Shown: piece by piece, positions 17,008-26,194 of the stretch
Numbering within the stretch: the first letter of the stretch is position 1
Layout of the letters: every line of letters starts with the position of its first letter
From: Salivita marina
Lineage (GTDB): Bacteria; Pseudomonadota; Gammaproteobacteria; Pseudomonadales; Azotimanducaceae
Reading direction: 5' to 3'
DNA: 64,000 nucleotides
NCBI GenBank assembly: GCA_038144425.1
Contig: JAYQNS010000004.1
Span: 682,001-746,000 of the forward strand
Notes under the pieces: model-generated
Database searches by the model: none
What the model was told of the DNA's origin: nothing
Seen by the model: only the letters and a program-made list of their open reading frames with translations
Program-made: the position numbers and the translations under genes

Positions 17008-18198
17008 TCAAGCCGAGGCCGGGGGCTCAATGGTGAGAGGGTCCACCGCTTGGTCGTAATCCACGCCGGCTATGGCGAAGCCAAACACCTGAAGGAAGGC
17101 TCGCCGGAACTCCTCAAGGTCGGCGAGCTCCCCAAGATTCTCCGTGGTCACCAGGGGCCAGCGGCGCTTCACCTCCGTTTGCACCGCCTCCGTCAGCTCC
17201 CAGTCATCTAGGCGCAGCCGGCCAACCTCATCGAGCCCGGCCTGATCGCCGTAAAGGCCCGTAGCAAAGAGGCGCCAAATATGTTCGATGATCGTTTCAT
17301 GGAGATTTTGCTCTTTCATGACACGAAACAGGAGTGAGGCATAGAGAGGCACCACGGGAATGGCGGCGCTGGCTTGGGTCACCACGGCCTTCAGCACCGC
17401 CACCCGGGCATCACCGCCCTTCGCCGCCAGGCGCTGGCGCAGTGCCGCGGCCGCGCGGTCGAGGTCTTCCTTCGCCTTTCCCAAGGTTGCATGCCAATAG
17501 ATTGGCCAGGTCAGTTCGCTGCCGATATAGGTGTAGGCCACGGTTTGGCAACCTGGGGCGAGCAGGTCAGCGTCTGCGAGGGCAGCCACCCAGCGCTCCC
17601 AGTCTTCCCCACCCATCACCTTCACGGTGGCGGCCACCTCTTCCTCCGTGGCAGGCTCGAGGTCAAGGTCGTGCACCTCACCCTTATCCACGTTTAAGGT
17701 TTTAACGTGGAAACGCTGCCCCATGGGCTTGATAACACTGCGCCAAAGCACCCCCGTAGCCGGATCCTGGCGCACCGGAGAGGCCAAGCTATATACGATC
17801 AGATCCACCGGGCCCCGAGCCTTTAAGGTGCTCACAACCTCAGCCTTCAGGGCGTCAGAGAACGCGTCCCCCTCCAACGTTTGGGTCCAAAGACCCGCGC
17901 GCTCCGCGGCCCGCTCAAAGGCGCGGTTGCAGTAGTAGCCCGCGCTGGCCGTTTTCCCCTCCGAGGGCGCCTTTTCAAAGGACACCCCGAGGGTTTCCGC
18001 CCCGGCACCAAAGGCGGCAGAAATGCGTGAGGCAAGGCCATAGCCCGCGGAGCAGCCGAGTACAAGCACACGCTTCGGACCGCCCTTCAGGGGCGCCTGC
18101 CCCTGCACCGTCCGCACCTGTGCATCAACGCTTTCGGCGCAACCCAAGGGATGGGCCGTAGTGCAGATGAAGCCGCGGATGCGAGGCTTAACGATCAT
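17008..18198 (-). CDS. fabV: Enoyl-[acyl-carrier-protein]/trans-2-enoyl-CoA reductase, FabV type
   Basis: NAD(P)H-dependent enoyl reductase of fatty acid synthesis, the large SDR type that is insensitive to triclosan. The 396 residues match FabV/TER. Visible features are the N-terminal KPRIRGFICTTAHPLGC motif, the cofactor loop LGCSAGYGLASRI near residue 48, and the catalytic Tyr in YTYIGSELT with the Lys in LGKAKEDLDRAA. The C-terminal FAIAGVDYDQAVDP is a family hallmark. An AAGGAAAA ribosome-binding site precedes ATG 18198. No FabI is seen here, so FabV may be the main enoyl reductase, but the rest of the genome is not visible. Confidence 0.96.
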   Translation of the reverse strand: MIVKPRIRGFICTTAHPLGCAESVDAQVRTVQGQAPLKGGPKRVLVLGCSAGYGLASRISAAFGAGAETLGVSFEKAPSEGKTASAGYYCNRAFERAAERAGLWTQTLEGDAFSDALKAEVVSTLKARGPVDLIVYSLASPVRQDPATGVLWRSVIKPMGQRFHVKTLNVDKGEVHDLDLEPATEEEVAATVKVMGGEDWERWVAALADADLLAPGCQTVAYTYIGSELTWPIYWHATLGKAKEDLDRAAAALRQRLAAKGGDARVAVLKAVVTQASAAIPVVPLYASLLFRVMKEQNLHETIIEHIWRLFATGLYGDQAGLDEVGRLRLDDWELTEAVQTEVKRRWPLVTTENLGELADLEEFRRAFLQVFGFAIAGVDYDQAVDPLTIEPPASA

Positions 18199-18244
18199 GG
18201 GGTTTTCCTTTTCGCTCGATGACCGCCAAGTGTAGCAAGCCGGT

Positions 18245-19240
18245 CTAGAAAAGGTCCGCCTCGGCGGCGCTATGAAGCACGGCAGAGACGTCGATAACCC
18301 GAGGGCCCGTGCGCTCCACGTGCAAACGCGCGCGCTCCCGAAGGCCCAGCTTGATCTCCCGGTCTCCGTCTAGCGCAATCACCCCCGGACCCTCAAAGAG
18401 CACGGTGACGGCGCTGGCCACACGATGAGCCTCGGCAACGGACACATTCCAAAAGCGCCCCGGAGACAGGGGTACGGTGAGGCGCCGATCGCTCGAGCTG
18501 CGATTACAGGTTACCAGTACACCGCCATCTTCATGGGCGCTCAGGGGCGCCAACATGCCACCGAGGGGCGAAATGCCCACGGACGCAGGGGACGCGACGG
18601 TGAGCAGCACACGATCGATAGTTTCCGGCGCCATGGGCAAGCGGTTACCCACGTGATCGTTCCGAAGCAGCACCGCATCGATGAGCGCCAAGGTCGCTGG
18701 CCCCTCGTAGGGGCGCACCCGCACCACCTTGCTGCGCCGGGAGTGGGCCGCCAGGGGCACCTTGCCGCTGGCCACGAGCCCCGCGGCCCACCCCGCAAGG
18801 GTAGGCTCCACCAGGCTTGGAAAGACGTTATTGGTTCCCGTAGACACGGCGACCATAGGGGCTTCGGGCCAAACCTGGGCCACGGCGCGGTGCGTACCGT
18901 CGCCCCCCAGAACCACAAGTACGGTCACCCCAAGATCCTTCATGGCTAGGGCTGCGGCCGCCGTATCCTCGCCCCCGTGCTTTAGGGTGCCCGGCTCCAC
19001 CACTTCCACCCGAGCACCGAGCTCCATGCCCTCCAGCGCTCCGGTCCCTATGCGCCAAGGCTCGGCGTGGACGACGAGGCATTCCACCCCCGCGGCATCG
19101 GCCCCAGCAGCAATGCGCGCCACCATTTCCCGCTTCGCCTGATGGGTGACCTCGGAGGCCCGGGCAGCCAAGCGGCGCACATCCCGACCAGCCATGGGAT
19201 TCGCAATGATGCCGATGCGCCCACGACGAGCCGCCATCAA
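18245..19240 (-). CDS. ATP-NAD kinase-like protein (AcoX/COG3199 family)
   Basis: A 331-residue protein with the NAD/diacylglycerol-kinase fold. Visible are the N-terminal IGIIANPMAGRDVRRLA, the phosphate-binding GGDGTHRAVA near residue 117, and SxGTNNVFP near 138. The C-terminal beta-rich half carries ALDGDREIKL. The family is related to the acetoin-cluster AcoX, with likely ATP-dependent NAD phosphorylation but no firm substrate. It is not the housekeeping NadK, which has different spacing and is usually near recN or grpE. It lies 46 bases upstream of fabV, and supplying NADPH for fatty-acid work would be pure inference. Start ATG 19240 or 19237. Confidence 0.82.
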   Translation of the reverse strand: MMAARRGRIGIIANPMAGRDVRRLAARASEVTHQAKREMVARIAAGADAAGVECLVVHAEPWRIGTGALEGMELGARVEVVEPGTLKHGGEDTAAAALAMKDLGVTVLVVLGGDGTHRAVAQVWPEAPMVAVSTGTNNVFPSLVEPTLAGWAAGLVASGKVPLAAHSRRSKVVRVRPYEGPATLALIDAVLLRNDHVGNRLPMAPETIDRVLLTVASPASVGISPLGGMLAPLSAHEDGGVLVTCNRSSSDRRLTVPLSPGRFWNVSVAEAHRVASAVTVLFEGPGVIALDGDREIKLGLRERARLHVERTGPRVIDVSAVLHSAAEADLF

Positions 19241-19303
19241 CTTGCCGCCACCGGCCGCGGCGGGCGAGGATGCCCCTTTCGACAGCGGCTACAGGAGAGC
19301 AGG

Positions 19304-20845
19304 ATGAATCGGGACACGGGACCCCTTAGAGATGACGCGACAAGCGTGGCCGGCATCCTGAACCGGATTGAGCGCCTAGGCAACTCGCTGCCCCACCCCG
19401 CCGCGCTCTTTGCCGCCCTGGCCCTTGGGGTGGTCCTTCTCTCGGGCCTAGGCGGAGCCCTGAGCTGGTCGGCAATCCATCCCGTCACCGGCGCCGAGGT
19501 CAAGGCAATCAGCCTCCTCGACGGCCCCGGAATCCGCCGCATGCTCGAGGGAACGGTCAGGAATTTCACCAGCTTCGCACCCCTTGGCACCGTGCTCGTC
19601 GCTATGCTGGGCCTCGGCATTGCGGAACGCTCCGGCCTTCTCGGGGCCCTCCTGGCTCGCCTCGTCGGCGCGGCTCGACCCTCCCAGCTCAGCTTTCTTG
19701 TGGTGTTTGCCGGGGTGCTCTCCAGCCTCGCCGCCGACGCAGGCTACGTGGTACTGATTCCCCTGGCCGGCTGGCTCTTCCACGCCGCCGGACGCCATCC
19801 CTTTGCGGGCATCGCCGCCGCCTTCGCTGGAGTCTCCGCCGGCTACTCCGCGAACCTCATGATCGGCTCCCTCGATGCTCTTCTCGGCGGTCTCTCGACG
19901 GAAGCCGCGCGACTCATCGATCCTGCCTACGAGGTGACTGCCGCTGCTAACTGGTGGTTCATCATCGCCTCGACCGTACTCATTGCGGCAGCCGGCACCT
20001 GGGTGACGGAACGGATTACCGCCCCCCGCCTTGGCACCTATACGGGAACGGCTGCAGAGGACGGCGAAGACCCCGCGGCCCTAGCGGGTTCGGAAAAGGG
20101 GCTACGGGCCGCTAGCTGGGTAAGCCTTGCGGGGCTAGGGCTAGTGCTTTGGGGCCTACTGCCCGCCGACGGCGTACTCCGGAACCCGGAGACGGGAAGC
20201 ATTCTGGGGTCCACGGCCATTTCCGCCATCGTGGTGCTCATTGCCCTCTTTGCTGCCGCAGCGGGTATCGCCTACGGCCGAGCCGCGGGGACCCTGCCTT
20301 CCACCACCGCAGTGATGGAGGCCATGGAAAGCACCATGGCCACCATGGCGGGCTACCTCGTGCTGATGTTTTTTGCCGCTCAGTTCGTGGCCTGGTTTGG
20401 CTGGACTCAGCTGGGCGTGATCACGGCGATCCACGGCGCGGCGGTGCTGCAAACCCTCGACCTCGGCACCCTGCCCCTGCTCCTCACTTTCATCGTGATC
20501 GCAGCGCTCATCAACCTGGTCATCGGCAGCGCCTCGGCCAAGTGGGGCATCATGGCGCCGGTCTTTGTGCCGATGCTATACCTTTTGGGTATCAGTCCAG
20601 AGGCATCGCAAATGGCCTACCGCATCGGCGATTCCGTTTCCAACGTGCTCACCCCCCTCATGCCCTACTTCGCCCTGGTCGTGGCCTTTATGCAGCGCTA
20701 CGACCGTCGCGCTGGCGTCGGCACGCTTATGGCCACCATGCTGCCCTACAGCCTTACCCTCCTGCTGTGCTGGTCAGCACTACTCGGCGTCTGGATCGTC
20801 TTCGACTGGCCCCTTGGCCCCGGCGCCACGATTGCCCTTCCTTAG
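19304..20845 (+). CDS. AbgT family transporter
   Basis: A 513-residue inner-membrane protein with at least nine membrane segments of the AbgT (p-aminobenzoyl-glutamate) family. It opens with LNRIERLGNSLPHPAALFA, the family N-terminus. Later come the SSLAADAGYVVLIPLAG hairpin motif, GVSAGYSANLMIGSLDALLGG, and NLVIGSASAKWGIMAPVFVPM with DSVSNVLTPLMPYF. Members take up p-aminobenzoyl-glutamate (a folate breakdown product) or export sulfonamides. ATG 19304 has AGGAGAG upstream; the longer frame would overlap the divergent kinase-like gene. Its stop overlaps folA by four bases, so a folate-related carrier lies tail-to-tail with folate genes. Confidence 0.92.
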   Translation: MNRDTGPLRDDATSVAGILNRIERLGNSLPHPAALFAALALGVVLLSGLGGALSWSAIHPVTGAEVKAISLLDGPGIRRMLEGTVRNFTSFAPLGTVLVAMLGLGIAERSGLLGALLARLVGAARPSQLSFLVVFAGVLSSLAADAGYVVLIPLAGWLFHAAGRHPFAGIAAAFAGVSAGYSANLMIGSLDALLGGLSTEAARLIDPAYEVTAAANWWFIIASTVLIAAAGTWVTERITAPRLGTYTGTAAEDGEDPAALAGSEKGLRAASWVSLAGLGLVLWGLLPADGVLRNPETGSILGSTAISAIVVLIALFAAAAGIAYGRAAGTLPSTTAVMEAMESTMATMAGYLVLMFFAAQFVAWFGWTQLGVITAIHGAAVLQTLDLGTLPLLLTFIVIAALINLVIGSASAKWGIMAPVFVPMLYLLGISPEASQMAYRIGDSVSNVLTPLMPYFALVVAFMQRYDRRAGVGTLMATMLPYSLTLLLCWSALLGVWIVFDWPLGPGATIALP

Positions 20846-21384
20846 GCGCCTCTTGGGACCGGGTGGCGACGGGTGAGATAAACGAGGGAATAGGGAAAGC
20901 TATCATCGCTTTCTCGAGGGGGGCGCAGGCGCCGGCGTTCCTCGAAAAGGCCCCTAGGAAGGCATGGAAAAAAGGTGTCGCCCTCCGGCGCACCATGGAT
21001 CTCGGTGAGATAGAGGCGGTCCGCTAAGGGTAAGCAGGCCTCATAGATTGTCGCGCCGCCAATCACCATAACCTCGGCGACCCCATCCTCCCGAGCCTTT
21101 TCCTGGCCCCGGGCAAGCGCCTCCTCCAGGGAACGCACCACCCAGACCCGCTCCGGGGCAGTGAACTCCGGATCGCGGGTGATCACGATATTGGTGCGCC
21201 CGGGAAGGGGCTTCCGCAGCGACGCGTAGGTTTTCCGACCCATGATGACGGGCTTTCCGAGAGTCATGGCCCGAAAGTAGGCCAGTTCTCCAGGCAGGCG
21301 CCAGGGCAATCCCCCCTCGGCGCCAATCACCCGATTCTCCGCCATGGCCCAGATCATGGCCAGGGCCGGGGCCTTTCCGTCCAC
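20842..21384 (-). CDS. folA: Dihydrofolate reductase
   Basis: NADPH-dependent reduction of dihydrofolate to tetrahydrofolate, needed to recycle the product of ThyA. About 180 residues, near the usual 160-180. Visible motifs are IWAMAENRVIGAEGGLPWRLPGELAYF with the catalytic acid in the ELAYF helix, VIMGRKTY, and VIGGATIYEACLPLADRLYLTEI. The start is uncertain: GTG 21384 or the TTG at 21390, which overlaps the thyA stop (TTGA) and would couple translation. No clear ribosome-binding site decides. Directly downstream of thyA. Confidence 0.93.
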   Translation of the reverse strand: MDGKAPALAMIWAMAENRVIGAEGGLPWRLPGELAYFRAMTLGKPVIMGRKTYASLRKPLPGRTNIVITRDPEFTAPERVWVVRSLEEALARGQEKAREDGVAEVMVIGGATIYEACLPLADRLYLTEIHGAPEGDTFFPCLPRGLFEERRRLRPPRESDDSFPYSLVYLTRRHPVPRGA

Positions 21385-21386
21385 GG

Positions 21387-22181
21387 TCAAACGGCGATGG
21401 GGGCAAGGATGCCCGGGTGACACTGATACCCCTCAAGGCGGAAGTCCTCGAAGCGAAAGGCGAAAAGATCCTTCACCTCGGGATTCAGGTGCATCGTGGG
21501 TAGGGGGTAGGGCGTACGCTTCAGCTGACGATCGGCCTGCTCAAGATGATTGGCATAGAGATGCACGTCCCCGAAGGTGTGCACGAAGTCGCCGGGCTGA
21601 AGGTCGAGCACCTGGGCCATCATCAGGGTTAGCAAGGCATAGCTCGCGATGTTAAAGGGCACCCCGAGGAAATAATCGGCGCTGCGCTGATAAAGCTGGC
21701 AGGACAGGCGCCCCTCGGCGACGTAAAACTGGAAAAGGGTATGGCAAGGGGGCAAAGCCATATTGTCCACTTCGGCCGGGTTCCAAGCACTGACAATATG
21801 GCGGCGGGAATAGGGGCTCGTGCGTAGCCCCTGCAGGAGTCGGGCGATTTGGTCAATGCGCTCGCCGTTCGGCGCTGGCCAGGAGCGCCACTGCGCACCG
21901 TAAACCGGGCCCAGCTCGCCGTTTTCATCGGCCCACTCGTCCCAGATATGCACCCCAACGTCTTGGAGCGTTTTGACGTTGGTCTCGCCAGCGAGGAACC
22001 ACAAAAGCTCGTGGATGATGCCCTTGAGGAACACCTTTTTCGTGGTGACGAGGGGAAAGCCCTCAGCCAGGGGAAAGCGCAACTGCCGACCAAACAAGCC
22101 GTAGGTTCCTACGCCCGTGCGATCTTCCCGATAGACCCCGTGTTCGCGCAGCTCGCGCAGTAGGCCAAGGTAAGCGTCCAT
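21387..22181 (-). CDS. thyA: Thymidylate synthase
   Basis: It methylates dUMP to dTMP using methylenetetrahydrofolate and releases dihydrofolate. The 264 residues equal the E. coli enzyme. Visible are DRTGVGTYGLFGRQLRF, ELLWFLAGETN, GPVYGAQWRSW, the catalytic Cys in LPPCHTLFQFYV near residue 146, QRSADYFLGVPFNIASYALL and DVHLYANHLEQ. It lies between lgt (10 bases upstream) and folA, the conserved lgt-thyA-folA order. Confidence 0.98.
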   Translation of the reverse strand: MDAYLGLLRELREHGVYREDRTGVGTYGLFGRQLRFPLAEGFPLVTTKKVFLKGIIHELLWFLAGETNVKTLQDVGVHIWDEWADENGELGPVYGAQWRSWPAPNGERIDQIARLLQGLRTSPYSRRHIVSAWNPAEVDNMALPPCHTLFQFYVAEGRLSCQLYQRSADYFLGVPFNIASYALLTLMMAQVLDLQPGDFVHTFGDVHLYANHLEQADRQLKRTPYPLPTMHLNPEVKDLFAFRFEDFRLEGYQCHPGILAPIAV

Positions 22182-22191
22182 GACGTCGCTC

Positions 22192-22980
22192 CTAGGAATG
22201 CGTTAAGGAAGGTTGGGCACCACGACGCGCCCAAAGGAGGAGCCCTAGCCCTCCCAAAAGCATGGGTAGGCAGAGCCATTGACCCATGGTCAGCCCCAGG
22301 GACAGGAAGCCCAGGTGGGGATCCGGGGCGCGGAAAAATTCCGTGACAAACCGAAGCGACCCATAGCCCACTAAAAAGGCCCCGGAAGCAAAGCCCAAGG
22401 GGCGGGGTCTAGCCGTCACCAGCCAAAGCGCAGTGAACAAGAGGAGGCCTTCCGCGGTCGCCTGGTAGAGGCTTGAGGGATGGCGCGCTAGCACTTCCCC
22501 GGGGTACACCACCCCCCAGGGCACCTCAGTGACACGACCTGGCAGCTCGCCGTTGATAAAGTTCCCCAGGCGACCAAAGCCCAGACCCAGGGGCACAAGG
22601 GGCGCGGTGAAATCGGCCACCGCCAGGAAGGGCAAGCGGCTTCGCCGAGCCAGCCAGGCGAGGGCCACGATGACGCCCAGGAGTCCGCCATGGAAGGACA
22701 TTCCTCCTTCCCAAATACGGAGCAGGTAGGTGGGTTCGGCCAGGAGCCGATCGAACTGGTAGAAGAACACGTAGCCCAGACGCCCGCCGAGAACGACTCC
22801 CAAAGCGCCGTAGAAAATCAGATCGTCGACCCAGTCCCGGCTCTGCCCCGCAGCTACGCTTCGTCGCCGGGCCAGCGCCCAGGCCGTGGTGAAGGCGAGG
22901 AGATAGGTAATGCCATACCAGCGCAGGGCCAGGGGGCCCAGCTGGAGCGCCACAGGGTCAATGTCAGGATAGATCCACAT
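22192..22980 (-). CDS. lgt: Phosphatidylglycerol-prolipoprotein diacylglyceryl transferase
   Basis: An inner-membrane enzyme that attaches diacylglycerol to the lipobox Cys of prolipoproteins. It has 262 residues and several membrane helices. Visible are YPDIDPVALQLGPLALRWYGI, the GGRLGYVFFY segment, MSFHGGLLG with the essential His near residue 97, and the Lgt signature FGRLGNFINGELPGR near 131-145. A C-terminal RFVTEFFRAPD motif is present. It heads lgt-thyA-folA and is divergent from the NRDE gene. Confidence 0.97.
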   Translation of the reverse strand: MWIYPDIDPVALQLGPLALRWYGITYLLAFTTAWALARRRSVAAGQSRDWVDDLIFYGALGVVLGGRLGYVFFYQFDRLLAEPTYLLRIWEGGMSFHGGLLGVIVALAWLARRSRLPFLAVADFTAPLVPLGLGFGRLGNFINGELPGRVTEVPWGVVYPGEVLARHPSSLYQATAEGLLLFTALWLVTARPRPLGFASGAFLVGYGSLRFVTEFFRAPDPHLGFLSLGLTMGQWLCLPMLLGGLGLLLWARRGAQPSLTHS

Positions 22981-23116
22981 AGGGCCAGTCTAGCAGGGCG
23001 AAGGCTGGGCTTCGCCAGCCCGGCAACACACCGTGGCCCACGCCGCCCTCTGGGCCCAGCGCGGAGAAATCGTTACCCTGCCTCTCCGATCGAACCGGAT
23101 CCCGGATTTTTCCGCC

Positions 23117-23917
23117 ATGTGCTTGATTGCCGTAGCCTATCGCATGCTGCCGGGCTGGCCCCTTCTGGTGCTGGCCAACCGAGACGAGTTCTACGCGCGC
23201 CCCGCCGCAGCCCTCGCCCCGTGGCCCGATAGCGGTCTCCTGGCCGGACGGGATCTTGAAGCAGGCGGAACTTGGCTTGGGATACATCCCCGGGGTCGCT
23301 TTGCCGCCGTCACCAACGTCACGGAAGCGCCCCTCGACCCCGCACCTCCTGCCTCCCGGGGTGCGCTGGTCGAGCGCTTTCTCGCCGGAGATGCGCCGTC
23401 CCATGGGTACCTCGAGGCCCTCGAGGCTGAGCATGATGCCTATCGGGGGTTCAACCTGCTGACCTTTGACGGAGAAACGCTGGCCTACGGAAGCAATCGG
23501 GGCAACGGTACACCCGAGGCCCTCACTCCCGGCATCTATGCTTTGGCCAATGCGGGGCTTCGAAGCGCCTGGCCCAAGCAGCAGCGCATTACGGAGGGCT
23601 TCGCCGCTCGGCTTCGAACCGCCGCCGCCCCGCCCTGGGCACAGCTTCGCGCGCTCTTAAGCGACCGAACCCCCGTCGGGGCCGAGGCCCTAAGCGCCGT
23701 CGGGCTGGAGCCGACGCGCTTTGGCCCTACGGCCACCTGCTTCATTAGCGGCGAGGCCTACGGAACGCGGGCCAGCACTCTGGCCGCGGTGGGAGAGGAT
23801 AAGGTTTGGATTCAGGAGTCCCGCTTTGGCCCTCGCGGCCGCTGGGAAGGGTCCCAGGCCCTAGGGCGCCACCGGGAGAGCGCTGGGCCGCACACCGCGG
23901 ACCAAAGCGCGGCTTAG
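23117..23917 (+). CDS. NRDE/TANGO2 family protein
   Basis: A 266-residue protein of the NRDE (TANGO2) family. ATG 23117 is chosen because the conserved family N-terminus is Met-Cys (MCLIAVAY), giving an N-terminal Cys as in Ntn-type folds; the longer frame would bury it. The name-giving NRDE motif is in VLANRDEFYARPA near residue 24-32. GTWLGIHPRGRFAAVTNV and RGFNLLTFDG follow. The molecular function is not established; eukaryotic TANGO2 is linked to haem/lipid handling. Its last 57 bases overlap the convergent ptsP 3' end, and the C-terminal 25 residues look unconserved. Confidence 0.88.
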   Translation: MCLIAVAYRMLPGWPLLVLANRDEFYARPAAALAPWPDSGLLAGRDLEAGGTWLGIHPRGRFAAVTNVTEAPLDPAPPASRGALVERFLAGDAPSHGYLEALEAEHDAYRGFNLLTFDGETLAYGSNRGNGTPEALTPGIYALANAGLRSAWPKQQRITEGFAARLRTAAAPPWAQLRALLSDRTPVGAEALSAVGLEPTRFGPTATCFISGEAYGTRASTLAAVGEDKVWIQESRFGPRGRWEGSQALGRHRESAGPHTADQSAA

Positions 23918-26170
23918 CTGTTTCGCCGCCAGTACCTCGCGCATATGGCGCTCGATGGCGTCAGCGCTCTCCATGGTAAGAGCCGCCTTAAGAAGGCGCC
24001 GGGCTTCCCGGAAGGTGAAGGCCCGAAGTACCCACTTCACCCGAAGCAGGTTCGTGCTGTTCATCGAAAGCACATCCACCCCCATCCCCAGCAACAGCAC
24101 CGCCGCAAGGGGGTTGCCGGCCAATTCGCCGCAGATGCCCACGGGAATGCGCGCCTGACGCCCCGCGTCCACCACCGCCTTTAGGGCCCCAAGGATCGCC
24201 GGATGGAGATCCTGGTAGAGGTCCGCCACCCGGGGATTGTTCCGGTCCACCGCCAGCATGTATTGGGTGAGGTCGTTGCTGCCCACAGCGAGGAAGTCCA
24301 CCCGCTGGGCAAGCTGGGGCGCCTGATATACCGCGGCGGGCACCTCTACCATCACACCCACATCGGGTCGCTTTAGCCGCTCTCGAGCCCCCCCAAGTTC
24401 CTCGAGCACTTCGTCATAGGCCCGACCAATTAGCGCTAGGGATTCGTCGACCTCCGCCAGATTGGTAACCATGGGCAGCATGATCCGAAGCGCGCCCTCG
24501 TGATCCACGCTGGCCCGGAGCATAGCGCGCACCTGAATGAGAAAAATCTCAGGGTGGTCGAGGGTCACCCGAATGCCCCGCCAGCCCAGGAAGGGGTTGT
24601 CCTCAGAGATGGGAAAATAGGACAAAGCCTTATCGCCACCAATATCCAGGGTGCGCATGGTCACGGGGCGGGCTCCAAAGGCCTGCAGGGACGCCCGATA
24701 GAGCGCAAACTGTTCATCCTCCGTGGGGAACCGATCGGAGGACATGAAGGGGACTTCCGTGCGGTAAAGGCCTACCCCCTCGGCCCCCTGATCGAGGGAC
24801 CGGGCGAGATCCTGGGTAAGACCGATATTCACCCACAGAGCCACGCGGTGGCCGTCCGAGGTCTCGCAGGGCGCATCGCGCAGGCTTTGGAGCCCTTCGG
24901 AAAATTCGCGCTCCTCCGCCGCCAGGGCGCCATAGTGTTTTTGCAGGGCGCGGGAGGGATTAAGGATCGCGACCCCTTCCGCGCCGTCCACGATGACCGA
25001 AGTGCCCTGGGCCGCGGAAAGGGGGAAGTCCACCGCCCCCATCACCGTCGGCACCCCGAGGGCCCGGGCCAAAATAGCAATGTGAGAGTTCCCCGAGCCG
25101 CGGCGGGAAATGATCCCAGCGAGGGCCTCCGGGGGCACTTCGCTCAGGAGCGCCGGGGTGATTTCGTCACCAACGATGATCGTATTCTTGGGGAACCGCT
25201 GACGCGGGCGATTCTCCGCCTGCAGGTGAGCCAGCACTCGCTGCCCAAGCTGCCGGAGATCGGCGCCCCGCTCCCGGAGATAGGAGTCCTCCATGGCCTC
25301 AAAGTGACCGACATGCTCTTCAATGACCTGCCGGAGCGCCCCCTGGGCCCACTGGCCCGTTTCGATGCGTCGGCGGATTTCCTCGCCCAGGGCTCGGTCG
25401 TCAAGCATGGCCAGGTAGGCATCAAAAAGGGCGCGCTCCTGAGCATTAAGACGATCTTGGAGCTGGGCGCCGAGCCCTTCGATGTCCTGCCGGGCCGCGC
25501 GAAGGGCACGGTGAAAGAGTTCGAGCTCCTGAGCAACGTCATCGCTCTTCTGGTCCGGAACGGCCTCGAGGGTCGCGGAGGGGAAGAGCACCACGGCGGT
25601 ACCGTGCACCACTCCCGGCGCCCCGGGAACGCCGGGGAAGCGTGCATCCCGGCGCTGGCCCCGGCGGCGCCCAAGGCGCGCCATGCCACCGGTGGCCTCG
25701 GCGTGGGCAATAATGCCCGCCAGCTGCGCTGACAGGGTAACCAGGAAGGCTTCCTCGCTTGCATCAAAGCGGCGCTGGAGACGCTGCTGCACCACCAAGA
25801 CCCCAAGCACCCGGCGCTGGTGGATAATGGGCACCCCAAGGAAGGCGTTGTAGGCCTCTTCCCCAATTTCCTCTAGGTAGCGAAAGCGCGGGTGATGTTG
25901 GGCGTCGTCAAGGTTTAGGGGTTCGGCGCGCAGGGCAACCAAACCCACGAGGCCCTCTCCCGGGGCGAGGGAGAGCTTCCCCACCATGGCGCGGTTGAGC
26001 CCTTCCGTGGCCATGAAGCGAAGGCGGCCATCCTCGCTGTCAGCGAGGTAAACGGAGCAAACCTCCGTTCCCATGGAGCTGTGAACGCGGGCCACGATGA
26101 GCCTCAGCACCGCGTCGAGATCAGGGGCGCTGTTTACTTCCTGCACAATGCTTCGCAACGTATCGAGCAT
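23861..26170 (-). CDS. ptsP: Phosphoenolpyruvate-protein phosphotransferase PtsP (EI-Ntr)
   Basis: First enzyme of the nitrogen-related PTS, passing phosphate from PEP to NPr. A GAF sensor domain (about residues 5-155, with DLDAVLRLIVARVH and GVPIIHQRRVLGVLVVQ) precedes the EI domain. The phosphorylated His is H363 in GSGNSHIAILA. The PEP-binding motifs TLDIGGDKALSYF and LAVGSNDLTQYMLA and the catalytic Cys in GICGELAGNP follow. Its 769 residues fit. It is 24 bases downstream of rppH, the conserved rppH-ptsP pair. Its 3' end runs antisense to the NRDE gene for 57 bases. Confidence 0.97.
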   Translation of the reverse strand: MLDTLRSIVQEVNSAPDLDAVLRLIVARVHSSMGTEVCSVYLADSEDGRLRFMATEGLNRAMVGKLSLAPGEGLVGLVALRAEPLNLDDAQHHPRFRYLEEIGEEAYNAFLGVPIIHQRRVLGVLVVQQRLQRRFDASEEAFLVTLSAQLAGIIAHAEATGGMARLGRRRGQRRDARFPGVPGAPGVVHGTAVVLFPSATLEAVPDQKSDDVAQELELFHRALRAARQDIEGLGAQLQDRLNAQERALFDAYLAMLDDRALGEEIRRRIETGQWAQGALRQVIEEHVGHFEAMEDSYLRERGADLRQLGQRVLAHLQAENRPRQRFPKNTIIVGDEITPALLSEVPPEALAGIISRRGSGNSHIAILARALGVPTVMGAVDFPLSAAQGTSVIVDGAEGVAILNPSRALQKHYGALAAEEREFSEGLQSLRDAPCETSDGHRVALWVNIGLTQDLARSLDQGAEGVGLYRTEVPFMSSDRFPTEDEQFALYRASLQAFGARPVTMRTLDIGGDKALSYFPISEDNPFLGWRGIRVTLDHPEIFLIQVRAMLRASVDHEGALRIMLPMVTNLAEVDESLALIGRAYDEVLEELGGARERLKRPDVGVMVEVPAAVYQAPQLAQRVDFLAVGSNDLTQYMLAVDRNNPRVADLYQDLHPAILGALKAVVDAGRQARIPVGICGELAGNPLAAVLLLGMGVDVLSMNSTNLLRVKWVLRAFTFREARRLLKAALTMESADAIERHMREVLAAKQLSRALVRGVRPSALPVAP

Positions 26171-26194
26171 GCGCTTCCCAGCTCCAGGGAAAAG

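Noticed and set aside
23033..23116. N-terminal extension of the NRDE protein from an upstream start
   Set aside because: The family begins with Met-Cys; the extension would bury the conserved Cys and has no similarity.
24500..25732. 410-codon plus-strand frame inside ptsP
   Set aside because: Antisense shadow of the conserved ptsP; His/Gly/Arg-rich with no motif.
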